Shown: positions 22,001 to 32,500 of the stretch, piece after piece
Numbering within the stretch: the stretch's first letter is position 1
Layout of the letters: every line of letters starts with the position of its first letter
Assembly (NCBI GenBank): GCA_033060915.1
Contig: CM065398.1
Location: forward strand, 2,957,501 to 3,021,500
Reading direction: 5' to 3'
DNA from: Euryodendron excelsum
Taxonomy: Eukaryota > Streptophyta > Magnoliopsida > Ericales > Pentaphylacaceae
Length of the DNA stretch: 64,000 bases
The notes under the pieces: generated by a model
The model's database searches: none
Told to the model about the DNA's origin: nothing
The model's input: the letters and a program-made list of their open reading frames with translations, nothing else
Program-made: the position numbers and the translations under genes

Positions 22001-24636
22001 TCTTTGGTTAGACTATAAGAAAGCCCCCGACACGGTGACTCTCCAATAGTCCAATCCTACATATGGACCGGGAGTCCCCTTGTTTCAAGCATGCAAAGAA
22101 AGGGGGGGAAAGAGATGGGGGATTAAAATAGAGAAAACCCAAGTGGGTTGGAGAGAGAAGAGAGAGGGGGAATGCGGAAATTTAAATAGGGAGCCTACCT
22201 TGTTTCTTGTTTATTTTGCGCGCCGTGCAGTCCTCGGTCTTCGGTCTTCGTCTTGGTCTTCTTCTTCAGTCTTCAAGGGTTGTCTTCAAGCTTTAGATGG
22301 CAGCTCTTCAAGTCTTCCAAGGATGGTTGAAGGTTAGGGTATGAGTGTATAGAGGAGTGTATGAGTGTATAGGAGGCTAGGGTTTGTTTAGGGTGGCTAG
22401 GGTTTGGAGAAACCTAAGGAGGCTAGGGTTTTGGAGGTGCTCGAGCTCTGTATATCGAAATATAGGATTCTTAGGTTAAGTTTGCAGACCCCTTTCACGT
22501 TGATCGAGGCTCTATATTTATAGAGGGAAGACAAGCCTGGCGCCTGTTGCAGTGGCGCCAGGGCAAAATTTACACTAGCGCCACTAGGAGTGGCGCCAGG
22601 CCATTTTTTGGCTTGGCGCCACTGCTAGTGGTGCCAGCCATTTAGGAAACAATTAAGGTCGGCAAGCAACGTATCTTTGACTAGATTTGGGCGCTTGTAC
22701 TAGTGACTACCATGTAAATTTTAGCCTGGCTTCACTAGGAGTGACTCCGGAAAGTCCGGGAATGATTTGAAGGAGCCGGGAGTGACCCGGAAGGCCGGAA
22801 ACAAGCAGGAACACTTAAAATAGTGTCCTAGAGGTATTTGACTTGAAAAGTGAGGCTAAGATGTGTCAAAAAGGTTGACCGGGCCTTTAGGGGCAAAACG
22901 GTCAACCGGACTAGAAAACTGTCGGGACAGACTCAGACTGTCCCAAAAGAAGACTTGGGATCTGGAAACATTATTTAGAATGTTCCCAGAGGTTGCCGGT
23001 TTGATTCCCAGAGCCGGTGTGGTCGGAAAAGGAGACCGGCCCACTAGGGGCAAAACGGTCATTTTGCACCGGGTTTGCCGGAGCTAACTCGGAATGGTCC
23101 GGAAAGGTAAAGGAAGATTGAGAATACTATAAAAAGTGTTCCCGGGTCATTACCGGTTTGATACCCAGAGCCGGTGTGGTCGGAAATGGAGACCGGCCCA
23201 CTAGGGGCAAAACGGTCATTTTGTACCGGGTTTGCCGGAACTGACTCGGAATGGTCCGAAAAGGTAAAGGAAAATTGAGAATACTATAAAAATTATTCTC
23301 GGGAGGTTACCGGTTTAATACCCAGAGCCGGTGTGGTCGGAAATGGAGACCGGCCCACCAGGGGTAAAACGGTCATTTTGTACCGGGTTTGCCGGAACTG
23401 ACTCGGAATGGTCCGGAAAGGTAAAGGAAGATTGAGAATACTATAAAAAGTATTCTCGGGTCATTACCGGTTTGATACCCAGAGCCGGTGTGGTTCCCGG
23501 GGCGTTCAGATGCCTAGGGGCAAAATGGTCATCTTGACCGGAAAGTCTCGGAAAAGGTCCTAAGGGTAGTTTGGTCATTTTTCACTGAAGTGAGATAACA
23601 GAAACTGGTGTTGACCTGGGTTTTGAGTGTTTCCGCCACTCTAATGGTGTGAGTATTTCCGCTACTCGGACGAGGTTGACGATTTGAGAGTACTTCCGCT
23701 ACTCTAACGGTTCTGTGAGTATTTCCGCTACTCTAACGGTTCTGTGAGTACTTCCGCTACTCTAACGGTTCTGTGAGTATTTCTGCTACTCGGACGGCTC
23801 CGTGAGTACTTCCGCTACTCTAACGGTTGAGTATTTCCGCTACTCGGACGGCTCTGTGAGTATTTTCGCTACTCTAATGGTTGAGTATTTCCGCTACTCG
23901 GACGGCTCTGTGAGTATTTCCGCTACTCTAACGGGTCTATGAGTATTTTCGCTACTCTAACGGTGGAGTATTTCCGCTACTCTAACAGTTCTGTGAGTAT
24001 TTCCGCTACTCTAACGGGTCTATGAGTATTTCCGCTACTCTAAAGGTGGAGTATTTCTGCTACTCTAACGGTTGTGTGAGTAGTTTTGCTACTCGGACCG
24101 TCTCGAGGAATAAACTGTCTCGAGAGAGGGATTGGAAAGGGGTCTTATCGTCTCCGAAGAGACGTGCCTGGATTGGAATCGTCTCGAGGAATAAACTGTC
24201 TCGAGAGAGGGATTGGAAAGGGGTCTTACCGTCTCCAAAGAGACATGCTTGGGTTTTGAGTGTTTCCGCCACTCTGACGGTTTTGTGAGTGTTTCCGCCA
24301 CCGTAACGGTTTTGTGAGTGTTTCTGCCACTCTGACGGTTTTATGAGTGTTTCCACCACTCTGACGGTTTTGTGAGTAGTTTTGCTATTCGGACCGTCTC
24401 GAGGAATAAACTGTCTCAAGAGAGGGATTGGAATTGGAATAAGAAAGGACAATGCCCCTAAGGGCATTTTGGTCATTTTGCCTCTGTTTGGGCCTGATAG
24501 GCCCGCGAAGCGATGGAAAGATGAAATCTGGACCTAGGGAATTGGATTCGATAGGAATATGCCCAAAATGACTTGAAAACAAGTCTAGACGGAGTGTAGA
24601 CTGCCGAGCGGTCAAAAATGGGGTGCTTACAACGCT
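19054..24636 (-). mobile_element. solo LTR (LTR B) of the same Tat-like family with 5-bp TSD
   Basis: LTR body 19059-24631 (5573 bp), bounded by the direct repeat ACGCT at 19054-19058 and 24632-24636. Same start and end motifs, same TATA box (complement of 22515-22522) and same repeat blocks as LTRs A and C, but visibly more diverged and with a long 25-28-bp repeat block (23626-24095) that A and C lack. There is no interior sequence on either side: the PMD reading frame stops at the left TSD and resumes after the right one. This is the classic product of LTR-LTR recombination after a full-length insertion. Confidence 0.93.
23626..24095. repeat. 25-28-bp tandem repeat in solo LTR B
   Basis: About 16-18 units of GAGTATTTCCGCTACTCTAA plus CGGTT(CTGT), with variants GGACGGCTC. 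LTRs A and C carry only two to three units at the same place (15340-15450, 34365-34475), so the array expanded in B. Each unit contains the short inverted repeat GAGTA..TACTC. Confidence 0.85.
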
Positions 24637-24773
24637 GTTGGCCAGGAGGTGGTTGACTTGTGGCACCGTGCTGGAGGATATGTGCCCCAGGCCGAGTTTA
24701 CTGCTGTGAAAGACCAGAGAGACCAGTACCGTACCAGGCCGAGGTAGCTTCCCTGACGGCTCAGTTATCTCAG

Positions 24774-24877
24774 GTGGGTGGTGGGGGGGGTAAGTTATTC
24801 TCTCTTTGCTCCTTATTGCTCTGCTGTTGCTTAGCTCCTTTTGCTTGCGGCTGATTTTGGTTCTATCTCCCTGGCAG
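24774..24877 (+). other. candidate 104-bp intron in PMD gene
   Basis: The coding frame before it ends VASLTAQLSQ (coiled-coil-like), and GTGGGT begins at 24774. The intron is T/C-rich towards its end and closes with TCTCCCTGGCAG (24866-24877). Joining at these sites keeps frame (phase 0) into a last exon of 28 codons. An alternative donor, GTAAGT at 24789, looks stronger by itself but would shift the frame to an early stop. Removal in vivo is untested. Confidence 0.55.
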
Positions 24878-24964
24878 GATGGCGGTGCTTCGAGTAGTTA
24901 CCCCCCTCCTCCGATGTCGGGTTTCGGGGATTTTGATCCAGATGATATTGACTTCGACCTGTGA

Positions 24965-26834
24965 GAGATGCCCCTTGTAGAGATTCTGATCCTCTTTTGC
25001 CCCTTGTTCCTGAGATGTATTGATGTTAGACAGTTTTATTTTTGATATGTTGTACAAAATGAATATTTATGGTACTTATATGCATGGATAGACAGATACA
25101 TTTATGATCTTTAGCTAGGCATATGATTAGATGCATGTGATGTATGATGATGTTAGATTTTTATTACATGAGTTGATGTTGGTGACTTCTATTTCTACAG
25201 GGAGTTATATCCTATGTGTGCAAAGTCTATGTTGAATTTTTTTTTTTTTTTTAACAAACGCACAAGTTAAAAATATGCTAATAGAATGACACAGGGTGCT
25301 GTTAGACTTGTAGCCTTGGGAATGGTAACTCCCTCCTCTTCTGGAGTCTAGCCTCTCTTTTGGCTCAACCCTACCTTAATTGGATGATAGCATTTCGTAC
25401 TTTACTCAACCTCTTGATCGCCCCCAACTCTTTGTCGTAGGGTTAGTGTATAGGGTTATTGGGCTGAGACTCTCGACTCTCGACTCTCGGGGTCTTAGCA
25501 ACAACTTACCTGACCTTTGGCAGAGCGATAAGTGGCCAGCCATTTCAATCTGAGAAGACTTTGTTTAGGACCGTAATGTAGGCTAGGTTATGGGGTTTTA
25601 GAAATAACGGGATATGTAGGCTCAAATTCAATGTTGTTTTCAGTAAGGTTTAGATCCAAACTGTTCTTAACCGTTTTTCAGTAGGATTAGCATCCTCTTT
25701 TTTTTTAGCTTTGGCAACGTATCTAACTCATTTAGATCAAGCAATCTATTTTCAATCAGAGGGGACTTTAATAGGGTTGTAATGTAGGCCATGGTTTCGG
25801 GGTTTTGCAAGAAAGGGTAAAGGCTCAAACCTATTGTTTCTACTAGGTTTCCTTGTAACCTAGGATCACCTTTAAATTTCCTTCTTGTTTTTGACCATAT
25901 ATTTCTCAGGGTGAAAAATAACCTTGTTCTTTCACCCTTTCTATATAGCATTTTGAGATAGACATAACTTTCTTCTCATTTGATCTTCTTATATGCTTTT
26001 GAAGATAATTCATTCATAATTTTCTTTAGGCCTTTCCGTAAAGGCTTTATTTATTTATTTATTTATTTATTTTTGGCCTCTTGCCCCTTGGCAACTCCTT
26101 TCCTTTGCTTTTTCTTTCTATTTCTTTTCTTTTCTTTTATGAAACAAGATAATTCTTTAACCTTTTTCCCTTAAACCTCTTTCTTGGTAGTTCAATATAC
26201 CCAGTATAGGCGGTGATCTCTAGGTTGGGGTTTTGTTAAGAAAGGATAGATAGCTCAACGGGTTTGGCAAGGGGTTGCTTTTGACTGTGTGGGAAATGAA
26301 ATGAGGGCTTCTTTTCACTTTGAATTAAATTGCTTGATCCATAGAGTTTTTCAACACTATCCTAGCATGATAGAGGTGGACACCACTCCTAGAGTTCTCA
26401 ACTATTGTCTGCCCCAGTGTGGGGAGGACAGTCTTGGATCAGGGTTAACAAAGAAAATTTTCGCTTTCTGCGAGGCACTAGGGGTTAAGCAAAGGGGAAG
26501 ATGAGCACGTTTAGTCATTTATTCAATTGTTTATTCTTTATATGTGGGGGAATGAAAGATGGCTTCTTTTCATTTTGATAAACTGGCCACACATCGCTTA
26601 GCCTCAGAGTCTTGCAAGTGCTGCCTTTGGGTAGTATCCTCACTCATCCTTATTATCTCTCTCTGTGGAACACTGATCACTTGGCGAGTGGTTAACTCAT
26701 GCTATCATCCCTTCAAGTTGGATCATTCCATAAGACAAACCATGCCCCTTGCGTAGAAAGTAGTCACTATTCCCAAGGAAGACAAGACAACAACAATGGA
26801 ATAAAAGACTGTCATTTGATTATTATTATTATTT
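24965..26834. other. non-coding interior between PMD and gag, diverged repeats
   Basis: No pol domain in any frame, although this is where protease to integrase should lie. About three diverged copies of a unit with GTAGGCTAGGTTATGGGGTT, AAGAAAGG and GGCTCAA occur near 25570, 25780 and 26205. A second pair, GGGAAATGAAATGAGGGCTTC (26291) and GGGAATGAAAGATGGCTTC (26547), marks another duplication. Simple repeats: T run 25233-25251, (TTTA)n 26047-26071, (ATT)n near 26818-26832. A minus frame at 25951-25667 (94 codons) matches nothing I know. Confidence 0.6.
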
Positions 26835-28603
26835 TTACGAAAAGCATAAGGTTCTTGAGCAATAAGAAAATGTAAACATTAATTTAAAGACAAGAAGTAA
26901 AAGGGATAGAAAAGTGGTTAACTCAGCACCCCATCCATCAGCAACCATGTTTTCAGTAGTCTCATCTCCCAGGAACATCGGCTCCTCAATGGGCCAGTCG
27001 GAAGCATCTGGCACTTCATTAGGGTTATGGAGATAAATTGGGCATAATGGGAGATCCTCCTCCCAATCATCTTCTTCCTCGGTCTCCCAATCGTCCTCAT
27101 AGTCCTCGGCCTCAAGCTCATCAAACACTCTCTCGTCTTCCATCTCTACTAGTATCATATTGACGGTGTGATCTGGCAGAGGGTTAGCAGTCACATTGGG
27201 AGTGGGAGCAGGTTTTACTGGCTGCAGATCAATAGTCTTATTATCGATCAGGTCTTGGATCTTGTGCTTGAGAGCAAAGTAGCTTTCGGTGTCATGCCCC
27301 TGGCCACCTGAATGATATTCACATGTAAGAGCGGCATTAAAGGTCGGGGGCAGAGGGCTTGGCAACGGATGAGCAGGTACAGGCTTCAAGATGTTATTCT
27401 TCAAAAGGCTATGGTACGCCTCAGTTTGGGTGCAGGCTAAGGTGTCGAAGGTACGGGTACGTCAAGCAGGTCTATTGAAGTTGGGTCGTGCCCCAGCGGG
27501 ACCATAGTTCGGGGTTGGAGCAGGCATGGTCAAGGTGGGTAAGGGCAGTACCTGGGGTGATTGGAGCGGAGGTCGGTATTGAGGTGGTTGGCTAGGCAGA
27601 ATAGCAGACACTTCATTTTCCTTCCTGATCGGGCCCCTTGTAATAGCCACCTTCTTAGCCATGTTGGCAGTATTTTCTCCCGTATTGGCATAGGGATCTG
27701 TGATTCTTCCTGTCTTGAGGCCGTTTTCTATCATTTCCCCCTACATGATAAGTTCGGAGAAGCTTTTTTCCAAGCTTGTGCAGAGCTTCTCGTAGAATAT
27801 ACCTTGAAAAGTATGCACGAACAGTTGTACATACTCCTTCTCTTCCAGCGGGGGGTTCACTTGTGCGGCGGCCTCCCTCCATCTTAGGGAATATGCTTTA
27901 AAGCTCTCCTTCTCACACTTGCTCATTGTCATCAAGGACCATCGATCAGAGGTGAGGTCGATGTTGTGACGGTATTGGGCTTTGAACGCGTTGACTAGCT
28001 CCATCCACGTTGTGATCTTCCTTAAGTCCAGACGAGCGAACCATTGCAGAGCCGACCCTGTGAGGCTGTGTTGGAATAACTGCATGAGGAGCTTGGGTCG
28101 TTGCCATGTCCACTTAGTGCTCCCGCGTATAGGCGAAGATGAGCAACGGGGTTACCGGTACCGTCGTACTTCTGGAAGTCAGGCATTTTAAATTTAGCAG
28201 GTCTCGGATGGTCGGGGAAGAAACAGAGTTCATCATATGAAATGAATCCGTAAGCATCATGGCCATGGAAACTTCACAATGAATCCTCCAACCCTTGGAT
28301 TTTCAGACTGAGAGGGTCTAGAGGGGCCTTATTTATGATGGGTGAGAACAATATGGTCTCTTCTTCTTCAGTATTGACCCTTTTGGTATCTTCTTTAGTT
28401 TTTCCAGCACTGTTGGACTGAAGCACGATCCTTGGATCAACAGGTTTAAGGTCTTTAGATGAAGTCATTGATGATGACGGGACCGCAGTAGCATCCTTTA
28501 TGGCCAGAGTTTGAATGAGTTTGAGCATCTCATCCATCTTAGTCCTTATTTCATTAACTTCCTCTCGAGAGACTTGAGAGGATTCTTCAGGGTTAGCAGC
28601 CAT
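26835..28603 (-). pseudogene. Tat/Ogre-type gag, degenerate, no pol follows
   Basis: The start MAANPEESSQVSREEVNEIRT (from 28603; first 20 residues MAANPEESSQVSREEVNEIR) opens an N-terminal coiled-coil-like segment. In a second frame KFKMPDFQKYDGTGNPVAHL appears (about 28200-28130), then in a third LFQHSLTGSALQWFARLD, with the Retrotrans_gag core SFKAYSLRWREAAAQVNPPL (28085-27741). After a Pro-rich linker comes CEYHSGGQGHDTESYFALKH (about 27320-27260), the Cys/His segment typical of Tat/Ogre gag, and an acidic tail (YEDDWETEEEDDWEEDL). Two frameshifts and several stops. Gag would package element RNA. Ogre/Tat gag is normally followed by protease and RT, which are missing. Confidence 0.87.
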
Positions 28604-29502
28604 CAGTGATGCTTTGTGCCGAGTGATAATAGGATCCCTAGGTGGATGTTGTACTTTCTTAGGAGCAATGTTGACTCAGTGCAAGGTGACTTCTGTAAAT
28701 AGAAATAGAAAGAAAAAAGAAAAAGACAAAAACACAAGCATTATAACAGCAGGAAAGAGTATAAGGAGAGAAGGTACAATTGAAGTAAACAAACATGCAT
28801 GAACAGTTAGACAGGCATTATAACAGTATAAATACAAGCATTATAACAGCAGGAAAGTAAGAGCAGTTGCCCTTTCCTTCGTGATTTTGAAAACGGTGCT
28901 CGTGTCTTAAATTTGGCAAAGGTTCGGCTATGCATGGTGTCTATATGAGTATAAGGTTGAGGGTTGACTAATGCGTCCTAAAAAGGCTCGGTCCCCGGAT
29001 CTTCAAACCTAGGCCCACTCCCCGAGGTGGTGCCATGATCGGTTGGTGATCTGAGCGGGGGAACCATCAAGAGGCCGTAGGCGAAGAAACTGACACAGCA
29101 TCTTGCCCACAACCAATATACTGTTCCCCCTTTCTAACTAGAAAGGACATATCAGGGTATGCAAGTATGCAGAATGCAAGTGCACATGCAATATGTGTGT
29201 GATTTTTAAAAGTGGAGGAAAGGGCCCAACAACTCCCATTCATCCTGTACATCACATTCATGCAAAGCAGTTAATAAAATTTAAACAAAATGTGTACTTA
29301 CAAAACAAAGATGCAAGTGTTAGTATGTGAATGACAAACATGATACAAGATAATATGAATAAATGCATGTTTTTTTTTTTAAAAAACAGTTTTGAAAATT
29401 TAATTTTGAAAATTTAAAATGAATAAGATTGAACCAAGTTAATTGAAGACTCTACATGGGTGAAGGGTAAAGGGACATGGCTACGGCCTAACCCTCTAAG
29501 TG
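28604..29502 (-). other. 5' leader of the Tat-like element between primer site and gag
   Basis: About 900 bp without a gene. A-rich stretches (28700-28860) contain two copies of the phrase ACAAGCATTATAACAGCAGGAAAG (20-base core AAGCATTATAACAGCAGGAA, about 28733 and 28832) and a TTTTAAAA-rich patch at 29369-29420. Confidence 0.55.
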
Positions 29503-29520
29503 TCCCCAGTGGAGTCGCCA
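29503..29520 (-). promoter_or_regulatory. primer-binding site, tRNA-Arg type
   Basis: The minus strand reads TGGCGACTCCACTGGGGA, two bases from the LTR end. The 3' end of plant tRNA-Arg(ACG) would pair with TGGCGACTCCGCTGGGGA, so 17 of 18 positions match. It fixes the element orientation as minus and marks the right LTR as a 5' LTR. The tRNA sequence is recalled, not searched. Confidence 0.85.
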
Positions 29521-29522
29521 GC

Positions 29523-32500
29523 TGTCGCGCTCAGATTTTTCGCACTCGAGGAATAAACACACAAGTGGGAAAAACACTGTACTCTTTCGTTAGAACTCAC
29601 CCTCCTAAAAGAATGAGTGCGATTAGGTTTGAATTGAAAAACTGGTTTGAATAAAGGGCTTTTGAAAAAGATTCGGAGTCGCCACCTAACTTGATTAAGG
29701 TGAGTTAGGTCACCTAAAAACTAAGAATAATCCGAAGACTACACTTAGGATTTTTGGAAAAAGATTTTTGAAAATATCACCTCAAGAGAGGGTTTTAAAG
29801 AAAACAGGTTGTTTGGCAACCTTTGGAAAATATTTAGCCCTTTTTTGAAAAATAACTCCTTTTGGTCTTTGAAATCAGTGATCCTAGGTTCGGAGGTTGG
29901 TTACGTGTAGGGAAGACGCACTAAGCTATCACCCTACCCCGCCCTTTCGGTACCTACATGTCAATCTACTCTAGATTCACCTATGAGAGTCTTTAACTAA
30001 CTGTCGTTCAATCCTATCCATTTTAGAAAAACAATGTTTGAATAGAAACTAACATGATGCATGATGTGCAAGTGCAATAGAAGAGAATTGAAAAATAGAT
30101 TTGGAAAGAGATTGATTTTGATTTGAAAATAGATTTGAAGGGATGGAATTGAAATTGGAAAGTTTAAAAATTTGGAAATAGAAATTTTGAAAATAGATTG
30201 GAATTTGAGATTTGGAAAGAATTTGGAAACCGCACCTATGAGGATGGAATTGAAAGTTTGAAAAGTGTTATGACCGCACCTATGAAGGTTGCCTACGTAT
30301 CCCTTTGGGGGAATCAGGTCAGTCGTAGTTCGAACCGGAGTCCGATTGAAAATAGAATGATTTGATTGGAAGAAAGAGATTGAACTAAAAATTAGATTTG
30401 ATTTGAGATCAGAAGAGGAGATTGGAAATTGGAATTGAGAAGATTGGACTTGCTTTGAAAAAACTTGGTTTTGGAAAGATGGAGGTTTAGGAAACCTAGA
30501 CTTAGGAAAGATAGGAGACCTAGGAAAGACTTGAGATTAAGAAAGATTGGATTGGAATGTTGGATTTGGAAGATTTGGAAAGATTGGATTTTAGGAAATG
30601 TTCGAATTAGGAAAAGTCCGATTTAAGAAAGTTTCAAATTAGGAAAGTTTCATTTTTGAAAAGTTTCGAATTAAAAAAGTTTTGAATTAGGAAAGTTTTC
30701 AAATTAGGAGAGTTTCGAAGTTAGGAAAGTTTTGAAATAAGGAAAGTTTTGAAATTAGGAGAGTTTCGAAGTTAGGAAAGTTTTGAAATTAGGAAAGTTT
30801 TGAATTAAGAAAGTTTTGAATTAAGAAAGTTTTCAAATTAGGAGAGTTTCGAAATAGGAAAATATTGAATTTAGAAATGTTTTGAATTAAGAAAAGTTTA
30901 GTTTAAGAAAGGCTTAGAATTTGGAAAGTTTTAAGTTAAGAAAGTTTTGAATTTTGGAATGTTTGAAAAAGGGAAGTTTTGAATTTGGAAAGTTTTGAAA
31001 ACAAGGAAGTTTTGAAAATAAGAAAGTTTCGTTTTGGGAAAGGTTTGAAAAAGGAAAGTTTTCAGTTTAGGAAATGTTTGAATTAAGAAAGTTTTGAGTT
31101 TAGAAAAGCCTTGGATTTAGAAAGATTTTGAAGTTTTGGAAAGTTTAGAACTTTGGAGAGATTTAGGGTTAAAAAGATTAAGATTTAGAAAGTTTTAGGG
31201 TTTTAGGAAATCTTGAGATTAGGAAAGGTTTGAGTTTAGGAAAAGTTTGAAAATTTAGGTTTGAAAAGTTAAGATTTGAAAGGAGGGTAGAATTAGGAAA
31301 GGGTTGAATTAGGAAAGGTTTCCAAAACTTGAATTTGGAAAGTTAAGATTTAGAAAGGGGGTTAAATTAGGAAAGGGTTGAATTCTAGAATTTTAGGAAA
31401 GATTTTTATGTTCAAGTTTTGGAAACTTAAGGTTTAAGAAAGTGGAAGTTTAGGAAGGATTTGAATTAGGAAAGATTTGGATTTGGAAGGGATTGGATTT
31501 GGTCTCTAAAAGAAAAGATTTGATTTTGTTTTCAAAAACGGAGGTCAGTATCTAGTTTCCTAAACGGGGAGATTTGATTCGGTTTCCTAAAGGGAAGATA
31601 AGATTTGGCAAGGATTTGGAAAAGGAGATTCTAGAAACCCTAGTTTTGAAAAATTATAGTTTTGACGTAGAAAAGAGGTTTTGAAACATGTATAGTTTGG
31701 ATGTGAAAATAAAAGATTTTGAAAACCTAGGTTTGGGGCAAAGTTTGAAAATCATGTTTTTGGAAAGAAAATTAGGGTTTCCTAATTGTGGGCTCTAAGG
31801 CTTGACTTGGGTTCTAGGGAAAGAGTTTTTAGAAAGTACGTTTTTTGAAACGAAGGTTTTCTAGAAGGGAATCCTAGGGAGGAATTTTTGGAAAGTGAAT
31901 TTAAAGAGGCAGTTTTTGGAAAAAGATTTTAAAGAGAAGGAGTTTTGGAAAGTGTGTTTTTAGAAACGTAGATTTTAGAAGGAAAATCCTAGAGGGGAAC
32001 TTTTAGAAGGAAGATTTTGGAAAAAGATTTTTTTGGAAAGATTTTTGGGAGCGTTTTTAGAAAGTGAATTTTTAGGAGAGAGAGTTTTGGAAAGGAGTTG
32101 AAAAAGGGAGTTTTGAAAAATAGATTTTTGGAAAGAGTTTTCAGAAAACAACTTTGGAAAGGAGAGTTTTAGGAAAGTGAATTGAAAAAGATTTTTAGGA
32201 AGAGCTTTTTGGAAAGTAGAAAAACGTCTCACTTTCCTAAAGCGATTCTAGCCATAAAAGGGCTAAAACCACTTTAAGAAAGTGGTTTTGAAAACAACAA
32301 GGGTAGAAAATATGGACCATATTGGTCACTTTAAATGTAACACTTTCCTAAAGCAATCCTAGCCATGGAAAAGCTAGAATCACCCTAGAATTGTGGTTTT
32401 GAAAACAAGTTTTTGAAAAAGAGATTTTGATGCAACTTTGAAAACACGTTTGAAAACTTTTGAAAAACAACTTTGAAAACGATTTTTTGGAAGATGCAAG

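Larger units (their letters stand above)
17556..24964 (+). pseudogene. plant mobile domain (PMD, aminotransferase-like) gene, antisense to its host element, split by solo LTR
   Basis: Start ATG at 17556 (MADVGDDGSERRRRSRKAA), then an Arg/Ser-rich linker. The PMD core reads VLALLERWFGETGTFHFV, then FELGPTPLDWAIITRLSF (about 18080-18195), SIVADLGALFELDWGSFSF, WARDRVAQ, WQPFIGSVHYETVRCLVPL and FRSAGALPEYMFGALVVGV (to 19053). The frame is interrupted by the solo LTR at 19054-24636 and resumes with EVVDLWHRAGGYVPQAEF. A likely intron (GTGGGT at 24774 to CAG at 24877) precedes a last exon ending FDPDDIDFDL and TGA at 24962-24964. At least six stops (17671, 17737, 18199, 18570, 18659, 18838) and a frameshift near 24740 make it a pseudogene. 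PMD proteins act in silencing in plants (MAIN/MAIL family), and PMDs are known to be carried by transposons. Convergent with gag. Confidence 0.8.

Noticed and set aside
19059..24631. LTR B as the 3' LTR of a full element with LTR C
   Set aside because: It has a perfect TSD on both sides and the PMD frame resumes after it; no primer site or purine tract adjoins it, so it is a solo LTR.
30070..32235. Satellite DNA or telomere-like array
   Set aside because: Units are too degenerate and confined to the same place in three LTRs; part of the element rather than a free satellite. TTTAGGG runs are absent.
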